Shown here: one piece after another, positions 15,983-24,565 of the stretch | Numbering within the stretch: position 1 is the stretch's first letter | How the letters are laid out: each line of letters begins with the position of its first letter | Position numbers and translations under genes: made by a program | The notes under the pieces: generated by a model | Told to the model about the DNA's origin: nothing | The model's input: only the letters and a program-made list of their open reading frames with translations | Database searches by the model: none | Origin: Bacillota bacterium | Lineage (GTDB): Bacteria > Bacillota > Clostridia > Tissierellales > Sedimentibacteraceae | Length of the DNA: 64,000 nucleotides | NCBI GenBank assembly: GCA_023386345.1 | Contig: JAEWJT010000002.1 | Coordinates: 1 to 64,000 of the forward strand | Direction of reading: 5' to 3'

Positions 15983-17587
15983 TTAATTATCAAATACTAT
16001 CTCTCCGCCTTTAACTGTCATTACGCAGCTTATGTCTTTTATTCTATCTGAATTTATCTCAAATATATTATCTGAAAGCACAGCAAAGTCTGCTAATTTG
16101 CCTACTTCTAAGCTTCCCTTGATATCTTCTTCATATGAGGCAAAGGCGCTGTTTATAGTATAAGCCCTTATTGAATCTATGACATTTAAAGCTTGCTCAG
16201 GCAAAAATCCTTCATCTGGTTTTCCGTCTAAATCCTTTCTTGTTATAGCACAATAGATGTTTTCATAAGGATTAGGACTTTCAACCGGACTGTCACTACT
16301 AAATGTTAAAACTACTCCGCTATCTTGTAATTTTTTCCAATTATACGAATGTTTAGTACGTTCTTTTCCTACTCTTTTTTCCACAACTTTAGAATCAGCA
16401 GCAATAAATATCGGCTGAATATATGCTAATATATTATTTTCTTTAATTTTTTCAAGAGCTTCCTCTGATGTTATTTGACAATGAACTATCCCATGTCGTA
16501 CTCTAATATCAGGATATTTTTTCATAGCCTTTTCGAAGCTTTTTATTGCCATATCTATAGTTTTATCTCCAATAGCATGTATCGCTACCGAAACGGCATT
16601 TTTATGAGATAAATCAACTATATTATCAAGTTCTTCCTGTGAAAACAATGCTATTCCTGTTTCTGAAGTGTTTTCGTATGGCTCATTCATAGCTGCTGTC
16701 TGTCCTCCCAAAGAACCATCACCTAATAGTTTTATTGAGCCTAGCTTAAAATTTTCATTTCCTTGATACTTATCAAAGCCTAACTCAAAATATTCTTTTG
16801 CCTCATCATAGCTTGTTATTCTGCTCTGGATGTATATACGAAGCTTTAGTCTCTTTTCCATATCAAGCTCCTTATATATATCAAGCATTTCAATTCCACC
16901 ATTATTTTTGCCTAAATCATCAGTATGTACTCCTGTAATTCCATATGAGGCTAGTTTATCAATAGCCTTTAGTACATATGCTTTTTTGTCCGCTCTTGTA
17001 AACTTTGGCATACAATCATCAAGAAGATTAATAGCATTTTCTCTCAAAACCCCAGTTGTGTCATTATCTACTACATCAACCTCTCCACCATCAATCACAG
17101 TGTCTTTTGTTATCCCTGCTATCTCTAAAAGCTTTGAATTGCATACTGCTATATGGAGGCAGGCTCTTTTGAAAAATATAGGGATATCCTTTGAAATTTT
17201 ATCCAAGTCATGCTTTGTAGGCATGGCTTTAGAAGCAAAATTTTCTTGATTCCAAGAAAAGCCTGTCAGGCATTTCAGACTATTGTTCTCATTTATAAAT
17301 TTTTTAGATAGCTCTATAATCTCATCTATGGATTTACAAGCTGAAAGGTCTATTTCATCAAGACTTTTACCATATGCAAGCAAATGTATATGACTGTCTA
17401 TAAGCCCTGGAATGACCGTTTTTTTATTTAAATCTACTACTCCAGTTGCGACATTTTCATATCTTTGAACCTGTTCATTAGTTCCAATAAATTTAATTTT
17501 TCCATTTTCTACATACATTGCTTGAGCAAAGCTATTGTCCTTATCTGCAGTGTAGATATTGCCATTATAATATATTCTGTTTGTCAT
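15983..17587 (-). CDS. Amidohydrolase (YtcJ/COG1574-like metal-dependent hydrolase)
   Basis: A 534-residue TIM-barrel amidohydrolase. The metal-site motifs GLIDSHIHLLAYG (HxH) near residue 60, AIHAIGDKTID, RHGIVHCQ and TFSSDSPVESPNP are visible. The start was placed at 17587 (MTNRIYYNGNIYTADKD) because AGGAGTG lies 5 nt before it; the frame is open 12 codons further up. The family hydrolyses N-acyl or exocyclic amide bonds, but substrates are rarely known. It lies 10 nt downstream of the PHP phosphatase gene, so the two are co-transcribed. Confidence 0.87.
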   Translation of the reverse strand: MTNRIYYNGNIYTADKDNSFAQAMYVENGKIKFIGTNEQVQRYENVATGVVDLNKKTVIPGLIDSHIHLLAYGKSLDEIDLSACKSIDEIIELSKKFINENNSLKCLTGFSWNQENFASKAMPTKHDLDKISKDIPIFFKRACLHIAVCNSKLLEIAGITKDTVIDGGEVDVVDNDTTGVLRENAINLLDDCMPKFTRADKKAYVLKAIDKLASYGITGVHTDDLGKNNGGIEMLDIYKELDMEKRLKLRIYIQSRITSYDEAKEYFELGFDKYQGNENFKLGSIKLLGDGSLGGQTAAMNEPYENTSETGIALFSQEELDNIVDLSHKNAVSVAIHAIGDKTIDMAIKSFEKAMKKYPDIRVRHGIVHCQITSEEALEKIKENNILAYIQPIFIAADSKVVEKRVGKERTKHSYNWKKLQDSGVVLTFSSDSPVESPNPYENIYCAITRKDLDGKPDEGFLPEQALNVIDSIRAYTINSAFASYEEDIKGSLEVGKLADFAVLSDNIFEINSDRIKDISCVMTVKGGEIVFDN

Positions 17588-17597
17588 TTTTACACTC

Positions 17598-18440
17598 CTA
17601 TAAATCCATTTTTTTCCAACCACTCTTGGTTAAATATACAAGATTTTCTAAGCCTAATTCCTTACAAAGTGTATACATCTCATCAAACATACAAGCTATA
17701 CTCTCAGCTGCATGAGCATCTGAATTAATTGTCACCGGAATTTTTCTAAGCTTTATCTCCTCTAAAATCCATATTGATGGATATTGTTCAGTCACAAATC
17801 CCCTTGCCATGCCACCAGTATTTATTTCTATTACAGTATCTGTATTTTTTACTGTATCAAGAAATCTGCATACCGCTTCTTTATACCAAGGAGCACTTTC
17901 ATTGAAAAGAACATTATTTTTATTATTTTTCTTTACCAAATCCATATGTCCTACTAATGTAGGTCTATATTTTTCAACCATTTTAGACAAATGATGATAG
18001 TAGTCACTTACTGCTTTTTTAATATCTCCACCATATGATGCTTTTATACCCTCTAATACATAATCATATGGTCCATCTACAGCCCACGCTTTACCGTTGT
18101 CAAATCTACCAAGATAGTGAATTGAGCCAACGAAATAATCCAATTTCTCAAACAATCTTTTATCTATATGTTCAAACTCGGTATCTATAAAATAATCTAA
18201 TTCCATACCCAATAAAACTTCAATCTTATTACTGTATTTTTCTTTTAAAGCATTTATTTCATCAATATAAGTATCAACCTTATCATTGTCAATAGACCAT
18301 TTAGATTCAAAAGGCAAGGGACCATGTGTTGATATGCCTATAGTTTTCATACCCTTAGCTATTGCTGCTAAAACCATTTCTTCTGCTGTGTTATTACCAT
18401 CGCAATAGTTAGTATGTGAGTGTATAGTTGAATAATACAT
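17598..18440 (-). CDS. PHP-domain histidinol-phosphatase family protein
   Basis: A 280-residue PHP metallophosphoesterase. Metal ligands are visible as TIHSHTNYCDG near residue 5, THGPLPF, GMELDYF, GSIHYLG, VGHMDLVKK and NSDAHAA. The start is the ATG at 18440, 11 nt after GGAGG; an in-frame TTG upstream overlaps that site. The closest known relatives are HisJ/HisK histidinol phosphatases, but no his genes are nearby, so the true substrate is open. It is co-transcribed with the amidohydrolase. Confidence 0.85.
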   Translation of the reverse strand: MYYSTIHSHTNYCDGNNTAEEMVLAAIAKGMKTIGISTHGPLPFESKWSIDNDKVDTYIDEINALKEKYSNKIEVLLGMELDYFIDTEFEHIDKRLFEKLDYFVGSIHYLGRFDNGKAWAVDGPYDYVLEGIKASYGGDIKKAVSDYYHHLSKMVEKYRPTLVGHMDLVKKNNKNNVLFNESAPWYKEAVCRFLDTVKNTDTVIEINTGGMARGFVTEQYPSIWILEEIKLRKIPVTINSDAHAAESIACMFDEMYTLCKELGLENLVYLTKSGWKKMDL

Positions 18441-18529
18441 AATTAAATTTTCCTCCAAAGGTGTAAAAGTGTATTTTAAAATTACTCTATATTATAAATT
18501 ATATAACATATGCTAAAAATAGTAAAGCT

Positions 18530-18558
18530 TTCACTTTTAATAATTTCCTGCGTATAAT
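18530..18558 (+). promoter_or_regulatory. Promoter of the orphan gene at 18591
   Basis: TTCACT (18530-18535), a 17-nt spacer and a perfect TATAAT (18553-18558), then AAGGAGG at 18579-18585, 5 nt before the ATG. Strong signals for both transcription and translation. Confidence 0.7.
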
Positions 18559-18590
18559 AAAATAATAAGTATTAAGTCAAGGAGGTAAGA

Positions 18591-18989
18591 ATGAGTATAT
18601 TTTATAATTTTGATAATATGTATAATAATCGAAAAAGCATTGTAACAAACAATAATAAAAATATAGCTGAAAATAAGGCTTGTATAAAAGAAAAAGATGT
18701 AAGTTTAAACTGTATCTCTAAAAAAGTAGTAGATGATACATCAAATGATAAATATAAGTTAGACAAGAATGTTGCACTATTTGATTACAGTGCTAAAGCT
18801 TCGTCAAGCTATCTGACGAAGCAGAGCTGTTCAAATGTTGATTGCTTTGCAGGCTTAACAAATCAAGAAGTTCCAAATAATTGCATGGACTACAATGGCT
18901 GTTTACAATATTTTAATACCATGCCAATAATGAATTGTATAGATAATGTCCCAACAGCTTCTTTCTTAATATTAGATGAATCAACATAA
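18591..18989 (+). CDS. Orphan hypothetical protein, Asn-rich with spaced cysteines
   Basis: A 132-residue protein with no recognisable domain, signal peptide or membrane helix. The first half is rich in Asn and Lys (MYNNRKSIVTNNNKN). The second half carries several Cys in short motifs (QSCSNVDCFAG, NNCMDYNGCLQY, MNCIDNV), compatible with metal binding or disulfide linking. Perfect ribosome binding and a good promoter argue that it is expressed. An 8-bp hairpin (18798-18805 with 18815-18822) lies inside the coding region. It is a single-gene unit between a divergent PHP gene and a shared terminator. Function unknown; a spore or surface structural role is only a guess. Confidence 0.7.
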   Translation: MSIFYNFDNMYNNRKSIVTNNNKNIAENKACIKEKDVSLNCISKKVVDDTSNDKYKLDKNVALFDYSAKASSSYLTKQSCSNVDCFAGLTNQEVPNNCMDYNGCLQYFNTMPIMNCIDNVPTASFLILDEST

Positions 18990-19048
18990 ATCTTAGAAAA
19001 TACGCAAAAAATTTAAAAACATTATCTACTCAAAAACATTAAACAAAA

Positions 19049-19090
19049 GCCTCCCTCATAGCCAATTTTAATATTGACAATGAGGGAGGC
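19049..19090. terminator. Bidirectional terminator
   Basis: An 11-bp perfect stem, GCCTCCCTCAT (19049-19059) with ATGAGGGAGGC (19080-19090), a 20-nt loop, A-rich to the left and TTTTAATTTT to the right. It serves the orphan gene and the ferredoxin gene. Confidence 0.9.
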
Positions 19091-19106
19091 TTTTAATTTT
19101 ATATAA

Positions 19107-19277
19107 TTAGTCTTGTACTGGTGCTTCTACAGGACATACACTAGCACATGCTCCACAATCTATGCAAGCATTAGCATCTATTTCATATCTATCATCACCC
19201 TTGCTGATTGCTCCTACTGGACATTCAGGTTCACAAGCTCCGCAAGATATACAAGCATCTGTTATTTTATAAGCCAT
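19107..19277 (-). CDS. 2[4Fe-4S] ferredoxin
   Basis: A 56-residue clostridial-type ferredoxin. It carries two complete cluster-binding motifs, CISCGACEPECP (Cys 9, 12, 15, 19) and CIDCGACASVCP, each followed by the usual proline. GGAGGTG lies 7 nt upstream of the ATG (MAYKITDACI). It transfers low-potential electrons in anaerobic metabolism. It stands alone between two terminators or leader regions, so it is probably monocistronic and highly expressed. Confidence 0.97.
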   Translation of the reverse strand: MAYKITDACISCGACEPECPVGAISKGDDRYEIDANACIDCGACASVCPVEAPVQD

Positions 19278-19395
19278 TAAATTTCACCTCCCTAATTTTC
19301 TATAATCATTCTACCACTAAAGTAAGAATTTTTAAAGTCTTTTTTTAATTTTGTTAATAATTTTTTTATACTCATTTAACCTTATATTTATACAT

Positions 19396-20448
19396 TTAAT
19401 CTTCTAGTTCTTTAAGCATTGCAAGGTCAACTTCTTCCGCCTGTAAATTCTTAACTGCTGCTTCTATAACAAATAGCTTAGAGCCTTCTAGCTCGTCCAT
19501 TTCTTCCGTTCCGTCTTCCTTTTGGAATCTAACTCTTGCAGTTTTAAACAGTGGATTTATATCTATTACAATACCTTTTCTTTTAGTGCCTTTTTCTCCT
19601 ACCTTATCTCCTACTTCCGGCAATTCTTTCATATTCTCCTCATACACCTTATGCTCATAATTTAAACAGCACATTAGTCTTGAACAAATACCTGAAATTT
19701 TGCTTGGGTTTAGAGATAATTTTTGTTCCTTAGCCATTTTTATCGAAACTGGATAAAATTCGCCTAAATGAGATGAACAACACATAGGTCTTCCACAAGG
19801 TCCTAAGCCTCCAATCATTTTAGCCTCATCTCTAACTCCAATTTGTCTAAGCTCTATTCTCGTTCTGAATACTGAAGCTAAGTCCTTAACAAGCTCTCTG
19901 AAATCAACTCTACCCTCAGATGTAAAATAAAATATAACCTTGTTGTTATCAAATGTATATTCAATATCTACTAGCTTCATGCTAAGATTGTGTTCTTCTA
20001 TCTTTTTTAAGCATGTTTCAAATGCTTCTTTTTCTTTTACTCTGTTTTCTTCGTTCTTTAATTTATCTTCGTTAGTTGCTATTCTTAAAACCTTTCTTAA
20101 AGGTGTCACTATTTCATCATCATTTATAAATTTAGGTCCTGAAACAACTTCTCCAAATTCTATACCACGTATAGTTTCAACAATTACGCTGTCTCCCTTT
20201 TTTATCCATTTCTTGTCGGGATCAAAGAAATATATCTTACCTGCCGGCTTAAATCTAACCCCAACAACCTTTATCATTTCTGTACTTGTAGGCTTGCTTT
20301 TGCAAGAATTACAAGAACTGCAAGAACCACAAGCGCCACAAGAACCGCATGCGCCGCAAGAGCCACAACTGCCATTCTTCTCAAGAAAGCTTGTAGAGTT
20401 TAAATCTTCATTTGTAGGCTCAGTATTTATTCTCTCGTTATTCATCAT
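19396..20448 (-). CDS. ricT: PSP1-domain protein RicT (YaaT) with Cys-rich N-terminal extension
   Basis: A 350-residue homologue of B. subtilis YaaT/RicT, a component of the RicA-RicF-RicT complex that acts with RNase Y in mRNA maturation and influences phosphorelay, competence and biofilm formation. The PSP1 core includes GEVVSGPKF, GGLGPCGRPMCCSSHL and SGICSRLMCCLNYEH, which supply the Fe-S ligand cysteines of the family. Unusually, residues 28-49 hold eight Cys exactly every third residue (C28, 31, 34, 37, 40, 43, 46, 49) separated by Gly/Ser/Ala. The gene follows holB, as in Bacillus, but is separated from it by a 155-nt structured gap. Confidence 0.93.
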   Translation of the reverse strand: MMNNERINTEPTNEDLNSTSFLEKNGSCGSCGACGSCGACGSCSSCNSCKSKPTSTEMIKVVGVRFKPAGKIYFFDPDKKWIKKGDSVIVETIRGIEFGEVVSGPKFINDDEIVTPLRKVLRIATNEDKLKNEENRVKEKEAFETCLKKIEEHNLSMKLVDIEYTFDNNKVIFYFTSEGRVDFRELVKDLASVFRTRIELRQIGVRDEAKMIGGLGPCGRPMCCSSHLGEFYPVSIKMAKEQKLSLNPSKISGICSRLMCCLNYEHKVYEENMKELPEVGDKVGEKGTKRKGIVIDINPLFKTARVRFQKEDGTEEMDELEGSKLFVIEAAVKNLQAEEVDLAMLKELED

Positions 20449-20450
20449 TT

Positions 20451-20567
20451 ATTTATGCCTATGCACCGATTTCGCAATAAATCCAGTCTTCCATCTGTAA
20501 GAGAGACTAAATATTTATCATTAGCTTGGTGCTAATCCTTTCTTTATTTTTACTTTCTTTCAAGCTT
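20451..20567 (-). repeat. Intercistronic repeat element, copy B (partner at 10631-10710)
   Basis: It carries CCTATGCAC (20458-20466) and a 33-nt block from ATCCTTTC (20535) to TTTCAAGCTT (20567), matching copy A. The closing stem is GCACC/GGTGC (20463-20467 with 20528-20532) and the interior is different and longer. It sits immediately before the ricT start. A shared framework with a variable interior suggests a structured RNA or a small mobile palindromic element. Confidence 0.55.
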
Positions 20568-20588
20568 ATCCTTATTTCTAAAGGCCAC

Positions 20589-20621
20589 ATGCTAATTTGC
20601 ATTTTATCTGGAAATTAGCAT
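20589..20621. repeat. 10-bp inverted repeat at the holB 3' end
   Basis: ATGCTAATTT (20589-20598) and AAATTAGCAT (20612-20621) with a 13-nt loop span the holB stop codon. It has no T-run, so it is a possible mRNA-stabilising stem or processing site between holB and ricT. Confidence 0.6.
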
Positions 20622-21605
20622 GAGCATATTATCTATTATAAGTTTATAATTTACATTGCTTTTCATGTCATATTTAACATTTTGTAAATATTTTATAAGC
20701 TCATCAATTTTTTGTCTCTCAATTGACTTAGCATGCTTTTCTAATAAGTCAACAAAATCTATATTTATTATTAAATCATCAATTTCGTGCTTCTTAAAAT
20801 ATACATCTCTAAGCCAAATCATCAGTATTTCTGTTATTTCATCTATTTTATCTTTGTTGTCTTCAAAGTATGTTTCATATTCAAATATTGCATTTTTATC
20901 ATGAATTAAAATTCTATCAAAAATTTTAATAATTTCTTCTCTACGTTTTAATATATCATCTTGATTAGTTGCTATTTTTTCAGCATTATACAGAACACCT
21001 TGCGAGTAATAGGCTATAAGCCTAGCTGTTTTAAGGTCTAAATTAAATTTATTCTTAATATAATCTATTATTTGCTCATTATTAATTTTTTCAAATTTAA
21101 TAATCTGACATCTGGAAACTATGGTCGGAATTAAAAGATTGCAATTTTGCGTAAGGAGTATTATGGTCGTGTTTCCGGCAGGCTCTTCTAATGTTTTTAA
21201 AAATGTATTGGCTGCCTGCATTGTCATATCTTCGCTATTGTTTATAATATAAATTTTTCTGTCACTTTCATATGGCTTTTGGTATACTGATACTATCAAA
21301 TCATCAATAGCTTCTCTTTTAATACTTTTATCCTCTGAGGATATAATATGCAAATCAGGATGATTCATAGAATTTATCTTTATACAGGAGCTGCATATAT
21401 TACATGGTTCTTCGTCAAAGTCTCTGCACAATAGTGATTTAGCAAAGAAAACAGCCATATTAAGCTTTCCTATACCCTTAGCCCCCTCAAAAATATACCC
21501 ATGGGAAATATTTTTGTCTTTTATAGATTTTTTCAAATATTCTTTTATGCCTTCCTGATTTTTAGGAAGTATATCATCCTGACCTGCAATTTCGCTAAAA
21601 AGCAT
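20604..21605 (-). CDS. holB: DNA polymerase III delta-prime subunit
   Basis: A 333-residue AAA+ clamp-loader subunit. Visible features are the degenerate P-loop EGAKGIGKLNMA, the zinc module (C-x8-C-x2-C-x2-C: LLCRDFDEEPCNICSSC), the SRC motif in PTIVSRCQII and LKTLEEPAGN. The Lys in Walker A and overall length agree with a Firmicute delta-prime. It lies downstream of tmk and darA as in B. subtilis, although the small gene yaaR that normally sits between them is missing. Confidence 0.94.
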   Translation of the reverse strand: MLFSEIAGQDDILPKNQEGIKEYLKKSIKDKNISHGYIFEGAKGIGKLNMAVFFAKSLLCRDFDEEPCNICSSCIKINSMNHPDLHIISSEDKSIKREAIDDLIVSVYQKPYESDRKIYIINNSEDMTMQAANTFLKTLEEPAGNTTIILLTQNCNLLIPTIVSRCQIIKFEKINNEQIIDYIKNKFNLDLKTARLIAYYSQGVLYNAEKIATNQDDILKRREEIIKIFDRILIHDKNAIFEYETYFEDNKDKIDEITEILMIWLRDVYFKKHEIDDLIINIDFVDLLEKHAKSIERQKIDELIKYLQNVKYDMKSNVNYKLIIDNMLMLISR

Positions 21606-21628
21606 ATTTTTTCACATTCCTTTTTGGC

Positions 21629-21961
21629 TTATATTTTTTCAAACCTATCAACACCAGTTACAAAAATAACTGCTCCACCAACTGTTACCTCAATTGTATT
21701 AGGGAAATAACCTCCTACACCATTAAACGTATTTGGTGGCATAGCTGCTGTAATTTTTTTCTTTGTCTTACAAATATTTTTGATGACTTCAATAACATCG
21801 TCAACCTTTTCTTCATCTACCCCGATTAACAAGGTAGTATTGCCAGAACTTAAAAATCCACCTGTTGATGCTAGTTTTGTTGAAGAAAAACCATTTTCTC
21901 TTAATGATGATATAAGCTTATTTACATCCTCATTCTGTACTATTACAATGATAAGTTTCAT
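21629..21961 (-). CDS. darA: Cyclic-di-AMP receptor (PII-like) DarA/PstA
   Basis: A 110-residue PII-like protein (YaaQ). The N-terminal MKLIIVIVQNEDV, the ligand-site segment STGGFLSSGNTTLLIGVD and the C-terminal GGAVIFVTGVDRFEKI are strongly conserved in c-di-AMP-binding family members. It presumably senses c-di-AMP and signals to a partner that is still poorly known. AAGGAGG lies upstream of the ATG. It sits between tmk and holB, as in Bacillus. Confidence 0.95.
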   Translation of the reverse strand: MKLIIVIVQNEDVNKLISSLRENGFSSTKLASTGGFLSSGNTTLLIGVDEEKVDDVIEVIKNICKTKKKITAAMPPNTFNGVGGYFPNTIEVTVGGAVIFVTGVDRFEKI

Positions 21962-22048
21962 GTTTAAATCCTCCTTTTTTTAATTTAAAATTAATATTAT
22001 CTTAAAGAATTCATACTTGAATTCTATATAATATTCACTATACAAACA

Positions 22049-22663
22049 TTATAAATTGTTTATAATGTTTTTTATATCAGAAAATAATTCGTCAACGCTT
22101 TTATCAGCGTTTATTGAAATAATTTCATCGTATACTTTGCTAATCTCTTTATAACCCTCATAGACCTTTTTATGGAAGTCTAGCTTCTCATTTTCTAGTC
22201 TGTCGCCATTTCCAGTAGATAATTTTCTGTCTAACGCTTTCTCAGGGTTAATATCAAAAAACAAAACCAAATCAGGTTCTAGTCCATCAATTGCAAAATC
22301 GTTAATTTCTTTGACTCTTTGTATCCCTAAATTTCTAGCAATTCCTTGATATACAATGCTGGAATAGACATATCTCTCGCTTATGACGACTTTTCCTTTT
22401 TCAAGATTAGGCTTAATAAATTCTGATACAAGCTGAGCACGTGATGCCGCATACAGCAAAGCTTCTGTCATATATGCCATCTCAGTATTGTTATTATCTA
22501 GTATTATATCCCGAATTTGTTCACTTATTTTGGTGCCGCCGGGTTCTCTTGTAAATACAATTTCCCTTCCAGCATCTTGATAATACTGCGCTATCATTTT
22601 TGCCATTGTACTTTTACCAGAGCCATCGGGTCCTTCAAGCACTATAAACAGTCCTTTCATCAT
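22049..22663 (-). CDS. tmk: Thymidylate kinase
   Basis: A 204-residue dTMP kinase, needed for dTTP synthesis. The P-loop is LEGPDGSGKST, the DRX-like motif REPGGTKISEQIR, and the lid region is ALDRKLSTGNGDRLENE. Several ATGs are close together (22672, 22663, 22660); the first abuts AAGGA, so 22663 or 22660 is more likely. It is part of the yaaO-tmk-darA-holB-ricT block. Confidence 0.95.
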   Translation of the reverse strand: MMKGLFIVLEGPDGSGKSTMAKMIAQYYQDAGREIVFTREPGGTKISEQIRDIILDNNNTEMAYMTEALLYAASRAQLVSEFIKPNLEKGKVVISERYVYSSIVYQGIARNLGIQRVKEINDFAIDGLEPDLVLFFDINPEKALDRKLSTGNGDRLENEKLDFHKKVYEGYKEISKVYDEIISINADKSVDELFSDIKNIINNL

Positions 22664-22730
22664 AAGCCTCATTCCTTTTTATAATTATAACACATATTGC
22701 CGTTAATATGAAAACAATTTTTAATTTATT

Positions 22731-22751
22731 GGGCGGAGTTAATCTCCGCCC
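22731..22751 (-). terminator. GC-rich hairpin after the Orn/Lys/Arg decarboxylase gene
   Basis: GGGCGGAG (22731-22738) and CTCCGCCC (22744-22751) with a 5-nt loop, 5 bp beyond the stop codon of the gene at 22757. The following minus-strand sequence is only moderately T-rich. A near-identical hairpin occurs at 49781-49805. Confidence 0.6.
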
Positions 22752-22756
22752 CAAAA

Positions 22757-24190
22757 TTATTTTACAACTCTTAACATATTATTAGCATCAATTCCATTTA
22801 CATTAATACCATTTGCCAATATTGATTTTGCATACTCTATAGTTTCTTCTTTAATAATTTCTCCCGGACATATAAGTGGAATTCCCGGAGGATATGGAAT
22901 TATAAAGTCTGCTGATATTCTTCCAAATGAGTCATCAGCTAAAACCAGCTCACTTTCAGAATAGAATGCGTTCTTCATAGATATTTCCTGCGTCAAGCGT
23001 GGGAATTCTTCTATGAAAACTCTGCTGCTTCCCTTATTTTCATTTTTAGCATCTAGGTATATTTCTTTAACGCTATCAAATAATCTTGCTATATCTTCTG
23101 GCTCATCAGCAGCTGTTATATATCCGACTGTATACATAAGGTCAGACATTTCCATTTGAATCTTATACTTTTCTCTTAATATAATCTCCAATTCTTTACC
23201 ATTGATTCCAACATCATTTAAGCTTATAACAGCTCTTGTCTCATCAAAGGCATGGCTACCATTTTCTTTTAAGAAATCATCAGTTAAGACATTTACTCCT
23301 AATTCTCTTAGTTCCTTTGTCTTAGTTCTGAACATTTCAATATTTTTACATAATCTTTCTTCGCCGTATTTATCCATATATTCCACAGCTCTTTGTGTAG
23401 AAGCCATCAATATATATGAAGGACTCGTAGTTTGAAGCATTCTTAACATTCTGCTTACTTTCTCTGTATCAACTCTATCACTGCATACATGCAAAATAGA
23501 GCTTTGTGTCATAGCAGGTAAAGTCTTGTGCGTACTCTGAGCTACTATATCAGCACCTGATCTCTCTGCTGCTGGTGGAAGCTTGCTACAGAAGTTTAAG
23601 TGACTTCCGTGTGCCTCATCTATCATGAGAATTTTCCCATATTTGTGCACTATTTCAGCTGCTTTTTTAATATCGAAGCATACACCATAAAATGTAGGAT
23701 ATGTCAAAACAACTAATTTTATTTTCGGATAATCAATAAGCATTTGCTCTAATTTTTCCAAGCTAACGCTGAAATTAAGACCATGCTCTCTGTTAAATTC
23801 TGGGTATAGATATTCAACTTTCAAGCCGCCTAATATAACTGCGTTGTATACTGACTTATGGCAATCCCTTTGAACCAGTATAAAATCTCCAGGACTTGTA
23901 CACGCCATAATTGATGAAATAACTCCACAAGAAGTACCATTTACAACAATATACGATTTTTTAGCACCGTATGATTTTCCAATACTCTCCAAAGTATTTT
24001 TTATCATTCCTGTGGGGAAATGTAGGTTGTCCGTTCCAATTGTTTCGGTGATATCATAATCATGTAAATTCTCACCTATCTCTTTTAAAATGTTTGGTTT
24101 GTTTTTGTGACCGGGCATATGGAAACTAGTTTGTACCTCTTGTCTAAACTTTTTGATTCCATCAATTAATTCAATTTTTTCAATGCTCAT
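22757..24190 (-). CDS. Orn/Lys/Arg decarboxylase-family PLP enzyme (YaaO-like)
   Basis: A 477-residue aminotransferase-fold decarboxylase of the short Gram-positive type. The N-terminal TSFHMPGHKNKPNIL, the PLP lysine in QSTHKTLPAMTQSSILH near residue 222, LMIDEAHGSHL with the pyridine-N Asp, and the C-terminal PYPPGIPLICPGE motif are present. These enzymes make cadaverine, agmatine or putrescine; the substrate cannot be separated from sequence here. Its location next to tmk matches yaaO of B. subtilis. AGGA lies 10 nt before the ATG. Confidence 0.92.
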   Translation of the reverse strand: MSIEKIELIDGIKKFRQEVQTSFHMPGHKNKPNILKEIGENLHDYDITETIGTDNLHFPTGMIKNTLESIGKSYGAKKSYIVVNGTSCGVISSIMACTSPGDFILVQRDCHKSVYNAVILGGLKVEYLYPEFNREHGLNFSVSLEKLEQMLIDYPKIKLVVLTYPTFYGVCFDIKKAAEIVHKYGKILMIDEAHGSHLNFCSKLPPAAERSGADIVAQSTHKTLPAMTQSSILHVCSDRVDTEKVSRMLRMLQTTSPSYILMASTQRAVEYMDKYGEERLCKNIEMFRTKTKELRELGVNVLTDDFLKENGSHAFDETRAVISLNDVGINGKELEIILREKYKIQMEMSDLMYTVGYITAADEPEDIARLFDSVKEIYLDAKNENKGSSRVFIEEFPRLTQEISMKNAFYSESELVLADDSFGRISADFIIPYPPGIPLICPGEIIKEETIEYAKSILANGINVNGIDANNMLRVVK

Positions 24191-24340
24191 AGTGCTTGTT
24201 TCCTAATTATTCCTTTCTGATATTCTTCTTTTTTAGGTTTAAAACAAATCTATATTTTTATTACTTGTTTTACTCAAAATAATAGCCTGTGCAATAAAGA
24301 CTGTATAAAAACAATACATTTTCCATTATACTGCAAATCT

Positions 24341-24520
24341 TTATTTATGATATGCTCTATCTTTATTTTTCTTGAAGATATTAATTGGATTATTACGCTT
24401 TTGAATTCTTCTTTTCTTGGCAATATTGTTGCTTGTATACACAGTTTCAACATACAATACTACCATTAAAGCAATAATTAAAATCATAATAAACACTATT
24501 ATCATTATTTCAATAATCAT
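24341..24520 (-). CDS. Small single-pass membrane protein with basic tail
   Basis: A 59-codon ORF below the usual size cut-off: one hydrophobic helix (MIIEIMIIVFIMILIIALMV), a short Thr/Ser/Asn stretch and a Lys/Arg-rich C-terminus (KKRRIQKRNN). The ribosome site GAGGG lies 4 nt before the ATG, and a well-formed promoter (24566-24594) lies 40 bp upstream. The topology (one helix plus a basic cytosolic or external tail) resembles small regulatory membrane peptides, but I know no homologue. AT-rich sequence can make hydrophobic ORFs by chance, so the call is moderate. Confidence 0.5.
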   Translation of the reverse strand: MIIEIMIIVFIMILIIALMVVLYVETVYTSNNIAKKRRIQKRNNPINIFKKNKDRAYHK

Positions 24521-24565
24521 TTTACCCTCTATCTACGACTTTAAGTCTTTACAAATAATAAGTAT

